This document shows positions 21,320 to 32,119 of a stretch of DNA of 64,000 bases, piece by piece. The stretch's first letter is position 1. Every line of letters starts with the position of its first letter. The DNA lies in NCBI GenBank assembly GCA_021798915.1, contig JAJZBM010000011.1, forward strand, positions 1-64,000. Reading direction: 5' to 3'. The translations under genes and the position numbers were made by a program. Under the pieces are notes generated by a model that was not told the DNA's origin, made no database searches, and worked only from the letters and a program-made list of their open reading frames with translations. This DNA is from Pseudomonadota bacterium. Lineage in GTDB: Bacteria > Pseudomonadota > Alphaproteobacteria > Acetobacterales > Acetobacteraceae.

Positions 21320-22861
21320 CTACGGCACCGAAAGCGCGATCAGGAACGGCCCCCGACGGGTCGCGGCATAGGCGAGGAGATCGGCGAGCCCGGCGCCATC
21401 CGCCGCCGCCGCCGCTTCCACCCCCATGCCGCCGGCAAGCTTCACCCAGTCGAGATCGGGGTCGTCGAGGCTCATCATGCCGAGCGCGCGCGGGCCGGGA
21501 TTGGCGCCGACATTGGCCAGCTCGCCGAGCAGGATGGCATAGCGGCGATTGGCGAAAACGATGGTGGTGACATCGAGCCGCTCGCGCGCCTGGGTCCAGA
21601 GCGCCTGAATGGTATACATCGCCGAGCCATCGGCCTGGAGCGAAACCACCCGCCGCCCCGGCGCCCCGATCGCGGCCCCGGTCGCCATCGGCAGGCCGTC
21701 GCCGATCGCCCCCCCGGTCAGTTGCAGCCAATCATGTGGCGCTGCGCGATGGGACTGGGCGAAAATCCCGCGCCCGAAACTTCCCGCCTCGTCGATCACC
21801 ACCGCATCTTCGGGGAGATGGGCGAGGATGGTCTCGGCCGCGCTTTCGGGCGTCAGCGCGTCGCGCACCGGGGCGGGCGGCGGGGCAGCGGCGCGGGCCG
21901 GCGCGGCCGGGGCGCCGAGTTCGTCGGCGAGCGCCGCCAGCGCCGCCGGTCCGTCCTGCTCCGGGCGCGCGAGGACATGGATCTCGCAATCGGGTGGCGC
22001 GAGCCGGTTCGGCCGGCCAGGATAGGCGAAAAACGACACCGGCAATGTCGCCCCGACGAGGATCAGATGGCGGATGCCGGCAAAGGCGGCGAGTGCCTGA
22101 TCGAGCGGGTAAGGGACGCGCCCGATCGCGACCCGGCCGCGCCCGCGCGCAATGCGGGCGTTCTGCTGCTGGGCGATCAGCCGCGCCCCGCTCGCGGCCG
22201 CGATCCGCGCCGCGTCTTCGAGCGGCGTAGCGAGGAGGGCTGCGCCGCCAAGAAGCAGCATCGCCGGCTCGCCCCGGCGCAACACCCGCGCGGCATGGCG
22301 CACAGCACCAGGATCGACCAGCGACGGCGGCGGGACGGGGAGCGGCGCGGCAACCACACCGCCCTCATCCCAAGCGGTATCGGCGGGCAGGATCAGGCTC
22401 GCGATCTGTCCCGGTGCCGTCTGCGCCGCCTGCACCGCCGCCGCCGCGCAATGCCCGACCTCGGCCGCCGCGGTCGCGGTGCGCACAAAGCCCGAGACCG
22501 GCCGCGCCCAGCCCTCGGTATCGGCGGTGAGCGGCGCATCGAGCGGGCGGTGATAGGTCGCCTGATCGCCGATGATCGCAATCAGCGGCGTCCTCGCGCG
22601 GCGCGCATTGTGGAGATTGGCGAGGCCGTTGGCGAGGCCGGGCCCGCAATGGAGGAGACAGGCGGCGGGCCGGCCGGTCATCCGCGCATACCCGTCCGCA
22701 GCACCGGTCACCACCCCCTCGAACAGGCCGAGCACCGAGCGCATACCGGGAATGCGATCGAGGGCGGCGACGAAATGCATCTCGCTCGTGCCAGGATTGG
22801 CAAAACACGTATCGACGCCGCAGGCGAGCAGCGTATGCACCAGGGATTCCGCGCCGTTCAT
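21320..22861 (-). CDS. TPP-dependent enzyme, acetolactate synthase large-subunit-like
   Basis: The 513-residue protein has the three-domain fold of the POX/AHAS family. The pyrimidine-binding domain carries the catalytic glutamate in LFEGVVTGAADGYARM near residue 48, a degenerate central domain follows, and the PP-binding motif is ADGSAMYTIQALWT near residue 412 with NRRYAIL further on. Such proteins are often named acetolactate synthase, but the absence of a regulatory-subunit gene nearby and the ADG instead of GDG make benzoylformate- or oxalyl-type decarboxylases equally possible. Its promoter side carries the second dispersed double-hairpin repeat. The substrate is unknown. Confidence 0.8.
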   Translation of the reverse strand: MNGAESLVHTLLACGVDTCFANPGTSEMHFVAALDRIPGMRSVLGLFEGVVTGAADGYARMTGRPAACLLHCGPGLANGLANLHNARRARTPLIAIIGDQATYHRPLDAPLTADTEGWARPVSGFVRTATAAAEVGHCAAAAVQAAQTAPGQIASLILPADTAWDEGGVVAAPLPVPPPSLVDPGAVRHAARVLRRGEPAMLLLGGAALLATPLEDAARIAAASGARLIAQQQNARIARGRGRVAIGRVPYPLDQALAAFAGIRHLILVGATLPVSFFAYPGRPNRLAPPDCEIHVLARPEQDGPAALAALADELGAPAAPARAAAPPPAPVRDALTPESAAETILAHLPEDAVVIDEAGSFGRGIFAQSHRAAPHDWLQLTGGAIGDGLPMATGAAIGAPGRRVVSLQADGSAMYTIQALWTQARERLDVTTIVFANRRYAILLGELANVGANPGPRALGMMSLDDPDLDWVKLAGGMGVEAAAAADGAGLADLLAYAATRRGPFLIALSVP

Positions 22862-22906
22862 GTCGTTTCCATCCGTTATTTCAGGCGATTATCAGGCAGA
22901 GAAGAT

Positions 22907-22970
22907 GTTCTTTTTTGTAAAAAAAGAACCAAAAAACTTTTATCCGTTTGGCAGTGCCGCAGGCACTGCC
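22907..22970. repeat. Dispersed double-hairpin repeat, copy B
   Basis: This has the same two-part layout as 10064-10128. An A/T stem of GTTCTTTTTT type (22907-22929), the linker CCAAAAAACTTTT, and a perfect 9-bp stem GGCAGTGCC-GCA-GGCACTGCC (22950-22970) follow in the same order and orientation. The loop is inverted relative to copy A (GCA for TGC). It lies in the 200-base gap between the TPP enzyme gene and ureG. Confidence 0.85.
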
Positions 22971-23018
22971 GTTCCGTGGCAAATCGCCGCTCCAAGAATC
23001 CGAGGGGAAGTCTTTTTG

Positions 23019-23042
23019 CTTCTTTTTCTTCAGAAAAAGAAG
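23019..23042 (-). terminator. A/T-rich perfect hairpin downstream of ureG
   Basis: CTTCTTTTTC-TTCA-GAAAAAGAAG is a perfect 10-bp stem with a 4-base loop, 20 bases past the ureG stop on the minus strand. It could end the urt-ure transcript, though no clean T-run follows. It resembles the A/T half of the dispersed repeat. Confidence 0.4.
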
Positions 23043-23061
23043 GTCCTTGTCGCATCACATT

Positions 23062-23685
23062 TCATGTCTGCCCGAGCCCGCCGGCGCGTTCGATGAAGGC
23101 GGCGATGTCGGCAACCCCGCGTCCGCCGCGCACATTGGCGAACACGAAAGGCCGCTCGCCGCGCATCTTGCGCGCATCGCGATCCATCACCGCGAGATCG
23201 GCACCGACGAACGGCGCGAGATCGGTTTTGTTGATCACCAGAAGATCGCTTCTGGTGATGCCGGGGCCGCCTTTGCGCGGGATCTTGTCGCCCGCCGAAA
23301 CATCGATGACATAGATCGTGATATCGGCGAGTTCGGGGCTGAACGTCGCCGCGAGATTATCGCCGCCGCTTTCGATCAGGATGAGATCGAGCCGCCCGAA
23401 ACGCGCGCGCAGCTCGGCGACGCCGGCGAGATTGATCGAGGCATCCTCACGGATCGCGGTGTGCGGGCAGCCGCCGGTTTCGATGCCGAGAATGCGATCG
23501 TTGGTGAGCGAGCCGGCGCGGGTAAGAAATTCCGCGTCCTCCTTGGTGTAGATGTCATTGGTGATCGCCGCGATCTCGAAACGATCACGAAACTGGCGGC
23601 ACAGCGCATCCATCAGCGCGGTCTTGCCGCTGCCGACGGGGCCGCCGATGCCGACACGAAGCGGGCCAGTGGGGGGTGGGGTCAT
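23062..23685 (-). CDS. ureG: Urease accessory GTPase UreG
   Basis: The 207-residue GTPase powers nickel insertion into urease. It has P-loop GGPVGSGKT near residues 14-22, the metal-binding CPH triad in [17 protein letters not shown], and the [17 protein letters not shown] and NKTDLAP (G4) motifs. It overlaps the ureF stop by four bases (ATGA) and is the last gene of the urt-ure operon. The usual UreD-UreF-UreG partners are all encoded just upstream. Confidence 0.97.
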   Translation of the reverse strand: MTPPPTGPLRVGIGGPVGSGKTALMDALCRQFRDRFEIAAITNDIYTKEDAEFLTRAGSLTNDRILGIETGGCPHTAIREDASINLAGVAELRARFGRLDLILIESGGDNLAATFSPELADITIYVIDVSAGDKIPRKGGPGITRSDLLVINKTDLAPFVGADLAVMDRDARKMRGERPFVFANVRGGRGVADIAAFIERAGGLGQT

Positions 23686-24329
23686 GAGCGGAACAGCCTC
23701 GTATATTGGGTTTCATGGCGCATCGCCGCGATATCGGCGCGGAAACAGGCGGCGCCGAGATCATCGAGATCCTGGCCGCGAGTTTCCGCCGCGGTCGCAA
23801 GAATATCCTCTTCGAGCGCCGCCAGCACCGCAAGTCCCGCCGATTGACCGAGTGGGATGAGCCGGACACCGGCGGAAATCAGATTGGCGACGAACGCATG
23901 GAGATAGCCGATCACCGCTACCTCCGCGCCGATGCCGTGCCGCGCGGCAAGCACGCCGAGCGCCACTGGCAACGGTGCAGCCATGCCGCCGCCCCATGGC
24001 CCCGCCGCCTTGGCGAAGGCAGCACCCTGCGCCATTGTCTCGGCGCGCCGCTCGGCGGCCGGGGCGAGTGCGGCGCCGAGTGCCGCGATCTCGTCGCGCC
24101 GCACAGGATCCGCGCTCGCGCCATACGCCGCGCGCAGCAGAATGGCATCGTTCCGCCCGCTGCCCGCGGCAAGCAAGGTCGCGAGCCAGGCGCGCAAGCT
24201 TTCGCTATCCCGGATATCACCGGCGGCAACCGCCCATTCCAGCCCGTGCGAATAGGCGAAGGCCCCGGTCGGGAAGGCCGGCGATAGCCAGGTCAGGAGG
24301 TGCAGGAAGGCGCGCGGCTCAATGATCAT
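23682..24329 (-). CDS. ureF: Urease accessory protein UreF
   Basis: The 215-residue protein matches UreF, the GTPase-regulating partner in the UreD-UreF-UreG nickel-insertion complex. [23 protein letters not shown] near residues 9-31 is diagnostic, and [16 protein letters not shown] near 160-175 is the conserved C-terminal block. The ATG at 24329 overlaps the end of ureE by 11 bases. In-frame ATG codons further upstream lie inside the histidine-rich end of ureE and are less likely. Translation is probably coupled to ureE and ureG. Confidence 0.94.
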   Translation of the reverse strand: MIIEPRAFLHLLTWLSPAFPTGAFAYSHGLEWAVAAGDIRDSESLRAWLATLLAAGSGRNDAILLRAAYGASADPVRRDEIAALGAALAPAAERRAETMAQGAAFAKAAGPWGGGMAAPLPVALGVLAARHGIGAEVAVIGYLHAFVANLISAGVRLIPLGQSAGLAVLAALEEDILATAAETRGQDLDDLGAACFRADIAAMRHETQYTRLFRS

Positions 24330-24794
24330 GATGATGCCTGGGATCATGATGATGCGCAGCGTGGGCGCCTTCATAGGCGCCAGGCTCGGGATCGAACGGG
24401 GCTTCGTGCGCGTGGACATGACCGCCGAGCCCGGCAAGCATCACGGCAATGACGTGATCGGCGCGAATGCGCAGAGCCGCGCCCAAAACCTGCACCGGCA
24501 GATGACGGTTGCCGAGATGCCAGGCGATGCGAAGCAGGGTCTCCGGTGCGGCATGGATGTCGAGCACCGCTTCGGGGGCGGCGATGACACGGACGATGCC
24601 GCCATCCTCGAGCCGCAGCGCGTCACCCTCTTCGAGCCGCGCCACCGTGTCGAGGTCGAGCAGAATCTCCCGTCCGGTGGCCGTGGTCAACAAAACCCGG
24701 CGGCGATGGCGATGATCGAAATCGAGCGCGATGGCATCGATCTCACGCGCCTCGGGCGGCCAATGGCCGGCCTTGTGGACGGCAATGGCGCGCA

Positions 24795-24795
<1 letters not shown>
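24319..24795 (-). CDS. ureE: Urease nickel metallochaperone UreE
   Basis: The 158-residue protein has the UreE N-terminal peptide-binding domain, and a central nickel-binding domain with TLLRIAWHLGNRHLPVQVL. Its C-terminal tail is unusually histidine-rich ([11 protein letters not shown] ending, plus HVHAHE before it), which should bind several Ni(II) ions. It hands nickel to the UreD/F/G complex. Its start overlaps the ureC stop by one base, and its His-coding 3' end overlaps ureF. The clean ureC-ureE-ureF spacing shows one operon. Confidence 0.93.
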
Positions 24796-26501
<1,706 letters not shown>

Positions 26502-26504
26502 TGC

Positions 26505-26810
26505 CTAGAGCTTTCCCATCACCATGCCACGAAATCCAAAAACCACGCGATCGCCGCCATAGGGGATCAGCGTCACCTCGCGCGCGCTTCCGGGCTCGAA
26601 CCGCACTGCGGTGCCGGCGGCGATATCGAGGCGATGGCCGCGTGCCTGCGCGCGATCGAAGCGCAGGGCAGGGTTGGTTTCGGCGAAATGATAATGGCTG
26701 CCGACCTGGATCGGACGATCGCCGGTATTTTCGACCAGAAGCACGAGCCGCGTCAAACCCAGGTTCATCTCGATCTCGCCGGCGGCCGGAATGATCTCGC
26801 CGGGGATCAT
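26505..26810 (-). CDS. ureB: Urease subunit beta
   Basis: The 101-residue structural subunit begins [18 protein letters not shown] and carries [28 protein letters not shown], the hallmark block of UreB. It joins UreA and UreC in the (abc)3 urease trimer. The ATG overlaps the ureA stop by four bases, and the stop is three bases before ureC. Confidence 0.97.
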   Translation of the reverse strand: MIPGEIIPAAGEIEMNLGLTRLVLLVENTGDRPIQVGSHYHFAETNPALRFDRAQARGHRLDIAAGTAVRFEPGSAREVTLIPYGGDRVVFGFRGMVMGKL

Positions 26811-27109
26811 CGAATCGGCTCATGCACGGTGACGAGCTTGGTGCCGTCGGGGAATGTCGCCTCCACCTGCACGTCATGGATCATCTCGGCGATCCCCTCC
26901 ATCACCTGCGCGCGCGTGATCACCGCGGCCCCGCCCTGCATGAGTTCGGCAACCGTGCGTCCGTCGCGCGCGCCCTCGACGACGAAATCGCTGATCAGCG
27001 CGACGGCCTCGGGATAATTGAGTTTCACGCCGCGTTCGAGCCGCTTTCGCGCCACCATCGCCGCCATGGCGATCAAGAGTTTGTCCTTCTCACGCGGTGT
27101 AAGATTCAC
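26807..27109 (-). CDS. ureA: Urease subunit gamma
   Basis: The 100-residue protein matches UreA ([26 protein letters not shown], and [27 protein letters not shown]). A GTG at 27109 is taken as the start because it gives the standard 100-residue length, and GGAG of GGGAGCGGAAC lies just upstream. An upstream in-frame TTG would add eight poorly conserved residues. It is the first structural gene after ureD (24-base gap) and is coupled to ureB. Confidence 0.95.
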   Translation of the reverse strand: MNLTPREKDKLLIAMAAMVARKRLERGVKLNYPEAVALISDFVVEGARDGRTVAELMQGGAAVITRAQVMEGIAEMIHDVQVEATFPDGTKLVTVHEPIR

Positions 27110-27133
27110 GTTCCGCTCCCCTCCCCTTGCCAA

Positions 27134-27982
27134 TCAGCCTTGCCAAACCCGTGGCATTCTCCGTCCCCCGCGCAAAACCTGCAAGCCCGCCTGTACCGCC
27201 CCGCGCAGCGCCCACGCGCTCGGCGCGAGAATGCGGGCGATGAGCAGATCGGGTAAAACCAGGCTCGCCCCCGCCTCCACCTCCGTCAGGGCGTCGCGCA
27301 GCGCCGCAAGATAGGCCCCGGCTTGCGCCCCGGCATAGATCAAAAGCGCCGTCCCCGCCGCCGTCCCTGCCGCGGCCGCGGCGCCGAGCCGCGCCGCGAT
27401 CTCACCGGAAAATCGCGTTGCTTCGTGTAATTGAAGCCTGCCATTGCGAGAAAGGCGGATTTTGTCATCGACATGCGCGCATGTCAGGCGCTCGCCCATG
27501 GCGGCGCGGCCGAAGACCAGCATCTCGGCGCCGAGAAATACCGCATCGCCGGCGAGCGCAATCTCGGTGTGCCGCGTGAGCGCGCAAGCATCGAACAGAA
27601 TACTCTCCTGCGGCAGCCATTCGAGATGCGCGCCGGGGGCGAGGGTGATCGCCGTTGCCACACGCGCCGGCTCCGTAAGTGTCAACGCGCGATAAAACCG
27701 TTCCGCAGCCGGGGTGGCGACGATCGCGTGCGCGGCCGTGGCAAGCGTGATCTCGGTTTCCAGATGATCGCCGCCAGCGATACCGCCCGAGAGATTGAGC
27801 AATAGCGCTTCCGGCCAGCCGGCCTCTTCGGGGCGGGGAAACCGCGCTTTGAGGCAGCCTTGCTGATAGAGCGAGGCGAGCACGCTGGCGTCGGCACGCG
27901 TCTGAAACGCGAGCCGGAGATGCCCTTCCGCGCGCTGGCGCCGGGATGAAGCCTGGTCATACAGAGAGGCGGCGGCGGACAT
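27134..27982 (-). CDS. ureD: Urease accessory protein UreD
   Basis: The 282-residue protein matches UreD/UreH, the scaffold that binds urease apoprotein and guides nickel from UreG. Typical segments are LYQQGCLKARFPR, LLNLSGGIAGGDHLE, VATPAAERFYRAL, LEWLPQESILFDACALTRHTE-like and FGRAAMGE. The ATG at 27982 overlaps the end of urtE by 26 bases, which ties the transport genes to the urease genes. Alternatives upstream are less conserved. Confidence 0.94.
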   Translation of the reverse strand: MSAAASLYDQASSRRQRAEGHLRLAFQTRADASVLASLYQQGCLKARFPRPEEAGWPEALLLNLSGGIAGGDHLETEITLATAAHAIVATPAAERFYRALTLTEPARVATAITLAPGAHLEWLPQESILFDACALTRHTEIALAGDAVFLGAEMLVFGRAAMGERLTCAHVDDKIRLSRNGRLQLHEATRFSGEIAARLGAAAAAGTAAGTALLIYAGAQAGAYLAALRDALTEVEAGASLVLPDLLIARILAPSAWALRGAVQAGLQVLRGGRRMPRVWQG

Positions 27983-28652
27983 CGGCGTGGTCAAGCTCCC
28001 CGGCGCGACCCGCCAGCACGATCGCGCCACGCTCCATCACGGCGATGCTTTGCGCGAGATCGCGGGCGAAATCGAAATACTGCTCGACCAGCAGGATGGC
28101 CATTTCCCCACGCGAACGCAACAGGCTGATGACGCGCCCGATATCCTTGATGATGCTGGGCTGGATGCCCTCCGTCGGCTCGTCGAGAATCAGAAGACGT
28201 GGACGCGTCACCAGCGCGCGGGCAATCGCGAGCTGCTGCTGCTGACCACCGGAAAGATCGCCGCCACGCCGCCGCAGCATGCTTTTCAAGACTGGGAAAA
28301 GATCGAAAATCTCATCTGCGACGCGGCGCTGGCGGCGCGGCAGAACCGCGAACCCGGTCTCCAAATTTTCCGCGACCGTAAGCTGCGGAAAAATATCACG
28401 TCCCTGCGGGACATAGGCCATGCCGCGCCGCGCCCGCTCATAGGGCGCGAGACGATCGATCTCAACGCCCTCCCAGCGGATCGCGCCCCGCGCGATGGCA
28501 TGCGCCCCCATCACCGCGCGCAGCAAACTCGTCTTGCCGACTCCATTGCGCCCGAGCAGGCAGGTCACCTCCCCGAGGGAGGCGCGCAGCGATACTCCGC
28601 GCAAAGCCATCGCTGCGCCGTAATACAAATCAACATCGACGATTTCGAGCAT
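27957..28652 (-). CDS. urtE: Urea ABC transporter ATP-binding protein UrtE
   Basis: The 231-residue ABC ATPase has Walker A LGRNGVGKTS near residues 34-42, the signature LSGGQQQQLAIARAL near 136 and Walker B LLILDEPTEGIQ. It is of the LivF type, which in this context is the urea importer subunit UrtE. It sits 17 bases after urtD and overlaps ureD. It works with UrtD to power urea uptake by UrtBC from UrtA. Confidence 0.93.
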   Translation of the reverse strand: MLEIVDVDLYYGAAMALRGVSLRASLGEVTCLLGRNGVGKTSLLRAVMGAHAIARGAIRWEGVEIDRLAPYERARRGMAYVPQGRDIFPQLTVAENLETGFAVLPRRQRRVADEIFDLFPVLKSMLRRRGGDLSGGQQQQLAIARALVTRPRLLILDEPTEGIQPSIIKDIGRVISLLRSRGEMAILLVEQYFDFARDLAQSIAVMERGAIVLAGRAGELDHADVRRRLSV

Positions 28653-28669
28653 GATGGCGTCGCCTTACC

Positions 28670-29431
28670 TCACCGTCCGAGATAGACCTCGATCACCCGT
28701 GGATCGTGGCTGACATGATCGATACTGCCTTCGGAGAGCACGGAACCTTCGTGCAGAACCGTCACCTTGACGTCGAGGGCGCGCACGAAATCCATGTCGT
28801 GTTCGACGACGACGACGCTTTTGCTACGGTTGATATCGCGCAACAGCCGCGCGGTCTCGGCGGTCTCGGCGTCGGTCATGCCGGCAACGGGTTCGTCGAC
28901 GAGCAAAAGATCGGGCTCCTGGGCCAGCAACATGCCGATCTCCAACCATTGCTTCTGGCCGTGGGAAAGGTCACCGGCGCGGCGGTCTTGGTGTTCCGTC
29001 AGACGAATGGTGTCGAGAAGTGCCGCGATGCGGTCACGTTCGGCCGCCGTTTCGCGGGCAAAGAGGACACGCCGCGGTGTCCGGTTGCCAGCCAGCGCGA
29101 GCAGCAGATTGTCATGAACGCTGTGTGGTTCGAACACCGTTGGTTTCTGGAATTTCCGCCCGATGCCAAGTGCGGCGATCGCCGGCTCATCGAGATGGGT
29201 GAGATCGGTATCGGTACGGAATATTACTTCCCCTGAATCGGGGCGGGTTTTGCCGGTGATGACATCCATCATCGTGGTCTTGCCGGCGCCATTGGGGCCG
29301 ATCACCGCGCGCATCTCGCCCGGCGCCAGAACCAGAGAGAGATTATTGAGTGCGCGGAAACCATCGAAGCTGACGCTAACACCGTTGAGATAAAGGATGG
29401 TGTCGGAGGCTTCACCGATACGACCGCTCAT
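28670..29431 (-). CDS. urtD: Urea ABC transporter ATP-binding protein UrtD
   Basis: The 253-residue ABC ATPase of the LivG type has Walker A IGPNGAGKTT, the signature LSHGQKQWLEIGMLL, which is characteristic of UrtD, and Walker B LLLVDEPVAGM. The signature replaces the usual LSGGQ with LSHGQ. Its start overlaps the urtC stop by four bases. It is part of the UrtABCDE urea importer on the inner face of the cytoplasmic membrane. Confidence 0.93.
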   Translation of the reverse strand: MSGRIGEASDTILYLNGVSVSFDGFRALNNLSLVLAPGEMRAVIGPNGAGKTTMMDVITGKTRPDSGEVIFRTDTDLTHLDEPAIAALGIGRKFQKPTVFEPHSVHDNLLLALAGNRTPRRVLFARETAAERDRIAALLDTIRLTEHQDRRAGDLSHGQKQWLEIGMLLAQEPDLLLVDEPVAGMTDAETAETARLLRDINRSKSVVVVEHDMDFVRALDVKVTVLHEGSVLSEGSIDHVSHDPRVIEVYLGR

Positions 29432-30537
29432 GCCGGGCGTTCCTTCGCAGACGGTATTTCGGACCTCGAAGCGACGCGCTTGCGGGCAAACATCCTGATC
29501 AGACCTTGTGGCAGGAAGAGCGTCGTCAGAATGAATAGAGCACCGAGCGCATAGAGCCAGAACTCCGGCAGCGCACTGGTGAAATAGGTTTTCCCGAGAT
29601 TGACGAGGACCGCGCCGAGTATTGCGCCAGCTAGCGTCCCGCGCCCCCCGACCGCGACCCAGATCACCGCCTCGATCGAATTGGCGGGCGAAAACTCACC
29701 GGGGTTGATGATACCGACCTGAGGCACGTAAAGCGCGCCGCCGACACCGGCGATGATCGCCGAGATGACGAAGACGACGAGCTTGTAGGATTCCGGTCGG
29801 TAGCCGAGAAAGCGGGTTCGACTTTCGGCATCGCGCACCGCAACCAGAATTTTGCCGAGCCGCGAGGTGACGATGAAGCGTGTGGCCAGGAAGGCGAGAG
29901 AAAGCAGGATCGCCGTCGCGAGCAGCAGACCATCGCGCGTGCCATCCGCCTGCAGAGGGTATCCGATGATGTCCTTGAAATCGGTCAGGCCGTTATTGCC
30001 GCCGAACCCCATATTGTTGCGGAAAAAGGACAGCATCAGGGCGAAGGTCAGCGCCTGCGTGATGATCGAGAGATAGACGCCGGAGACGCGCGAGCGAAAG
30101 GCGAGAAAGCCGAACACCAGCGCGAGCACACCCGGCACGACGAGCGCCATGAGTGCCGCGAATAAGAAATGATGAAAGCCGTACCAGTACCAGGGCAGTT
30201 CGGTCCAGTTGAGAAACACCATGAAATCGGGCAGCATCGCATTGCCATAGACGCCACGAGTGCCGATCTCACGCATGAGATACATGCCCATCGCATAGCC
30301 GCCAAGGGCAAAAAACGCGGCGTGGCCGAGGCTGAGAATCCCGGCATAGCCCCACACGAGATCGAGCGCCAGGGCGAGCATTGCGTAGGAGAGATATTTT
30401 CCGGCCAGAGAAATCGAGAAAATCGATACATGCAGTGGCGAGGATGGTGGCAGCACGATATTGCCGGCAACCAAAAGCGCCGCGATCGCGAGCACCAGAG
30501 TTGGCGGACCAAAAGTCGCGACCGGACTGCGTGTCAT
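29428..30537 (-). CDS. urtC: Urea ABC transporter permease UrtC
   Basis: The 369-residue permease of the LivM type has about ten hydrophobic segments. The conserved ALALDLVWGYAGILSLGHAAFFALGGYAMGMYLM near residue 55-90 places it as UrtC, as does NGLTDFKDIIGYPL near 180. It pairs with UrtB to form the membrane channel. Its start overlaps urtB by four bases. No truncation is seen. Confidence 0.93.
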   Translation of the reverse strand: MTRSPVATFGPPTLVLAIAALLVAGNIVLPPSSPLHVSIFSISLAGKYLSYAMLALALDLVWGYAGILSLGHAAFFALGGYAMGMYLMREIGTRGVYGNAMLPDFMVFLNWTELPWYWYGFHHFLFAALMALVVPGVLALVFGFLAFRSRVSGVYLSIITQALTFALMLSFFRNNMGFGGNNGLTDFKDIIGYPLQADGTRDGLLLATAILLSLAFLATRFIVTSRLGKILVAVRDAESRTRFLGYRPESYKLVVFVISAIIAGVGGALYVPQVGIINPGEFSPANSIEAVIWVAVGGRGTLAGAILGAVLVNLGKTYFTSALPEFWLYALGALFILTTLFLPQGLIRMFARKRVASRSEIPSAKERPA

Positions 30538-32114
30538 GCTTCTGCAGCCCGGCCCTTGAGCGGAAACAATCCGCGTGGGCGCCTTTGAATGAACAGGATC
30601 ACCAAGACCAGAACGGCGATTTTTCCGAGCACCGCGCCGGCAACGGGTTCAAGAAATTTATTGACGACGCCGAGCAGCAAGGCGCCGAGCGCGGTGCCCC
30701 AGAGATTGCCGACGCCGCCGAACACCACCACCATGAAACTGTCGATGATGTAGCCTTGGCCGAGATTGGGGCTGACATTGTCGATCTGGCTCAAGGCTAC
30801 CCCGGCCATAGCCGCGACGCCGGAGCCGAGGCCGAACGTGAGCGCGTCGATCCAAGGTGTACGAATGCCCATCGCCGCCGCCATCGCCCGGTTCTGTGTC
30901 ACCGCGCGCATCTTGAGGCCGAGCGCGGTATAGCGCAGCAGCGCCATCAGAGCAGCGAAAACCAGAATGGCGAAAGCGATGATGGTGAGCCGATTGAGCG
31001 TGAGGGTGAGCCCGCCGAGCGGCACCGCGCCGCTCATCCAGGCTGGGGTTCCGACCTCACGATTGGTCGGGCCGAAAATCGACCGCACCGCTTGCTGGAG
31101 AACCAGGCTCAGCCCCCATGTCGCAAGCAGGGTTTCGAGCGGGCGGCCGTAGAGAAAGCGGATCAGGCCGCGCTCGATCACGATGCCGATCGCGCCGGCG
31201 ACCACGAAAGCGAGCGGCACGGCGATCAGCACGCTCACGCCGAACAGAGACGGTGCCGCGCTGCGGATGACCTCCTGGACCACGAAAGTCACATAGGCGC
31301 CGATCATCACCATCTCGCCATGCGCCATGTTGATCACGCCCATGACGCCGAAGGTGATCGCCAACCCGATCGCCGCCAGCAGCAGGACGGAGCCGAGGCT
31401 GAGGCCATAGAACACGCTCTCCAGCACATCCCATAATTGCAGAACGCGCTGAATGGCGACGACACCGTTATGCGCGGCGGTGGCAACCATCGGGGTTGGA
31501 TTGGGGATCGATGCCAGAAGCGCGCTCGCATCGAGATCGCCGCGCGCGCGAATGACGGCGATGGCAGCCAGCTTCTCCGCCTCCGGGGCATCGGGGCTCA
31601 TCACGATCGCCGCTGCTCGCGCTTGGTCCATCGCGACGCGCACCGAGGGCGCGTGTTCACGCGCCACGGCGCGCGACAAGGCCGGCAATGTCGCCGGATC
31701 GTGAGATTTGAACAGGGCTTCCGCCGCCGCGCGCCGCAGCGAAGGGTCGGCGGCGAAAAGCTGCATCCCGCCTTCCGCCGCATCGACCGCGCGGCGAACG
31801 GCATTGTTCATGCGGATTTTTTTGAGGTCATCCGCATCTATGCTCACCGCAGCACCCGTCTCCGCGTTGGTGAATGCGCCGTCGGGGGCGCGGATCAGAA
31901 GGTCGCCCTCCTCGGTTGCGAAAAGCCGGCCGTCGCGCAACGCCGAGATCACTGCGGCGGCGCGGGGATCGGCGGATGTCGCGAGCGCGCCGACCGCTTC
32001 CGCCATGGCATCGTAATCGCCCGAGGAAAAGGCAGTGAAAGCGCTGGTCTGCTCTCCTGCCCGCGCGAGTGCGGGCAGGAGGACGAGGCCGAGAAGGAGG
32101 AGGGCAAAGCGCAT
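30534..32114 (-). CDS. urtB: Urea ABC transporter permease UrtB
   Basis: The 526-residue protein starts with a signal-like segment (FALLLLGLVLLPALARA). About 200 residues of helical-repeat-like sequence follow, and then the LivH-type permease domain (LGSVLLLAAIGLAITFGVMGVINMAHGEMVMIG near 245). The long N-terminal extracytoplasmic region is normal for UrtB and separates it from LivH. The ATG at 32114 is chosen for the signal segment. It lies five bases after the urtA stop. Confidence 0.93.
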   Translation of the reverse strand: MRFALLLLGLVLLPALARAGEQTSAFTAFSSGDYDAMAEAVGALATSADPRAAAVISALRDGRLFATEEGDLLIRAPDGAFTNAETGAAVSIDADDLKKIRMNNAVRRAVDAAEGGMQLFAADPSLRRAAAEALFKSHDPATLPALSRAVAREHAPSVRVAMDQARAAAIVMSPDAPEAEKLAAIAVIRARGDLDASALLASIPNPTPMVATAAHNGVVAIQRVLQLWDVLESVFYGLSLGSVLLLAAIGLAITFGVMGVINMAHGEMVMIGAYVTFVVQEVIRSAAPSLFGVSVLIAVPLAFVVAGAIGIVIERGLIRFLYGRPLETLLATWGLSLVLQQAVRSIFGPTNREVGTPAWMSGAVPLGGLTLTLNRLTIIAFAILVFAALMALLRYTALGLKMRAVTQNRAMAAAMGIRTPWIDALTFGLGSGVAAMAGVALSQIDNVSPNLGQGYIIDSFMVVVFGGVGNLWGTALGALLLGVVNKFLEPVAGAVLGKIAVLVLVILFIQRRPRGLFPLKGRAAEA

Positions 32115-32119
32115 GGCGG

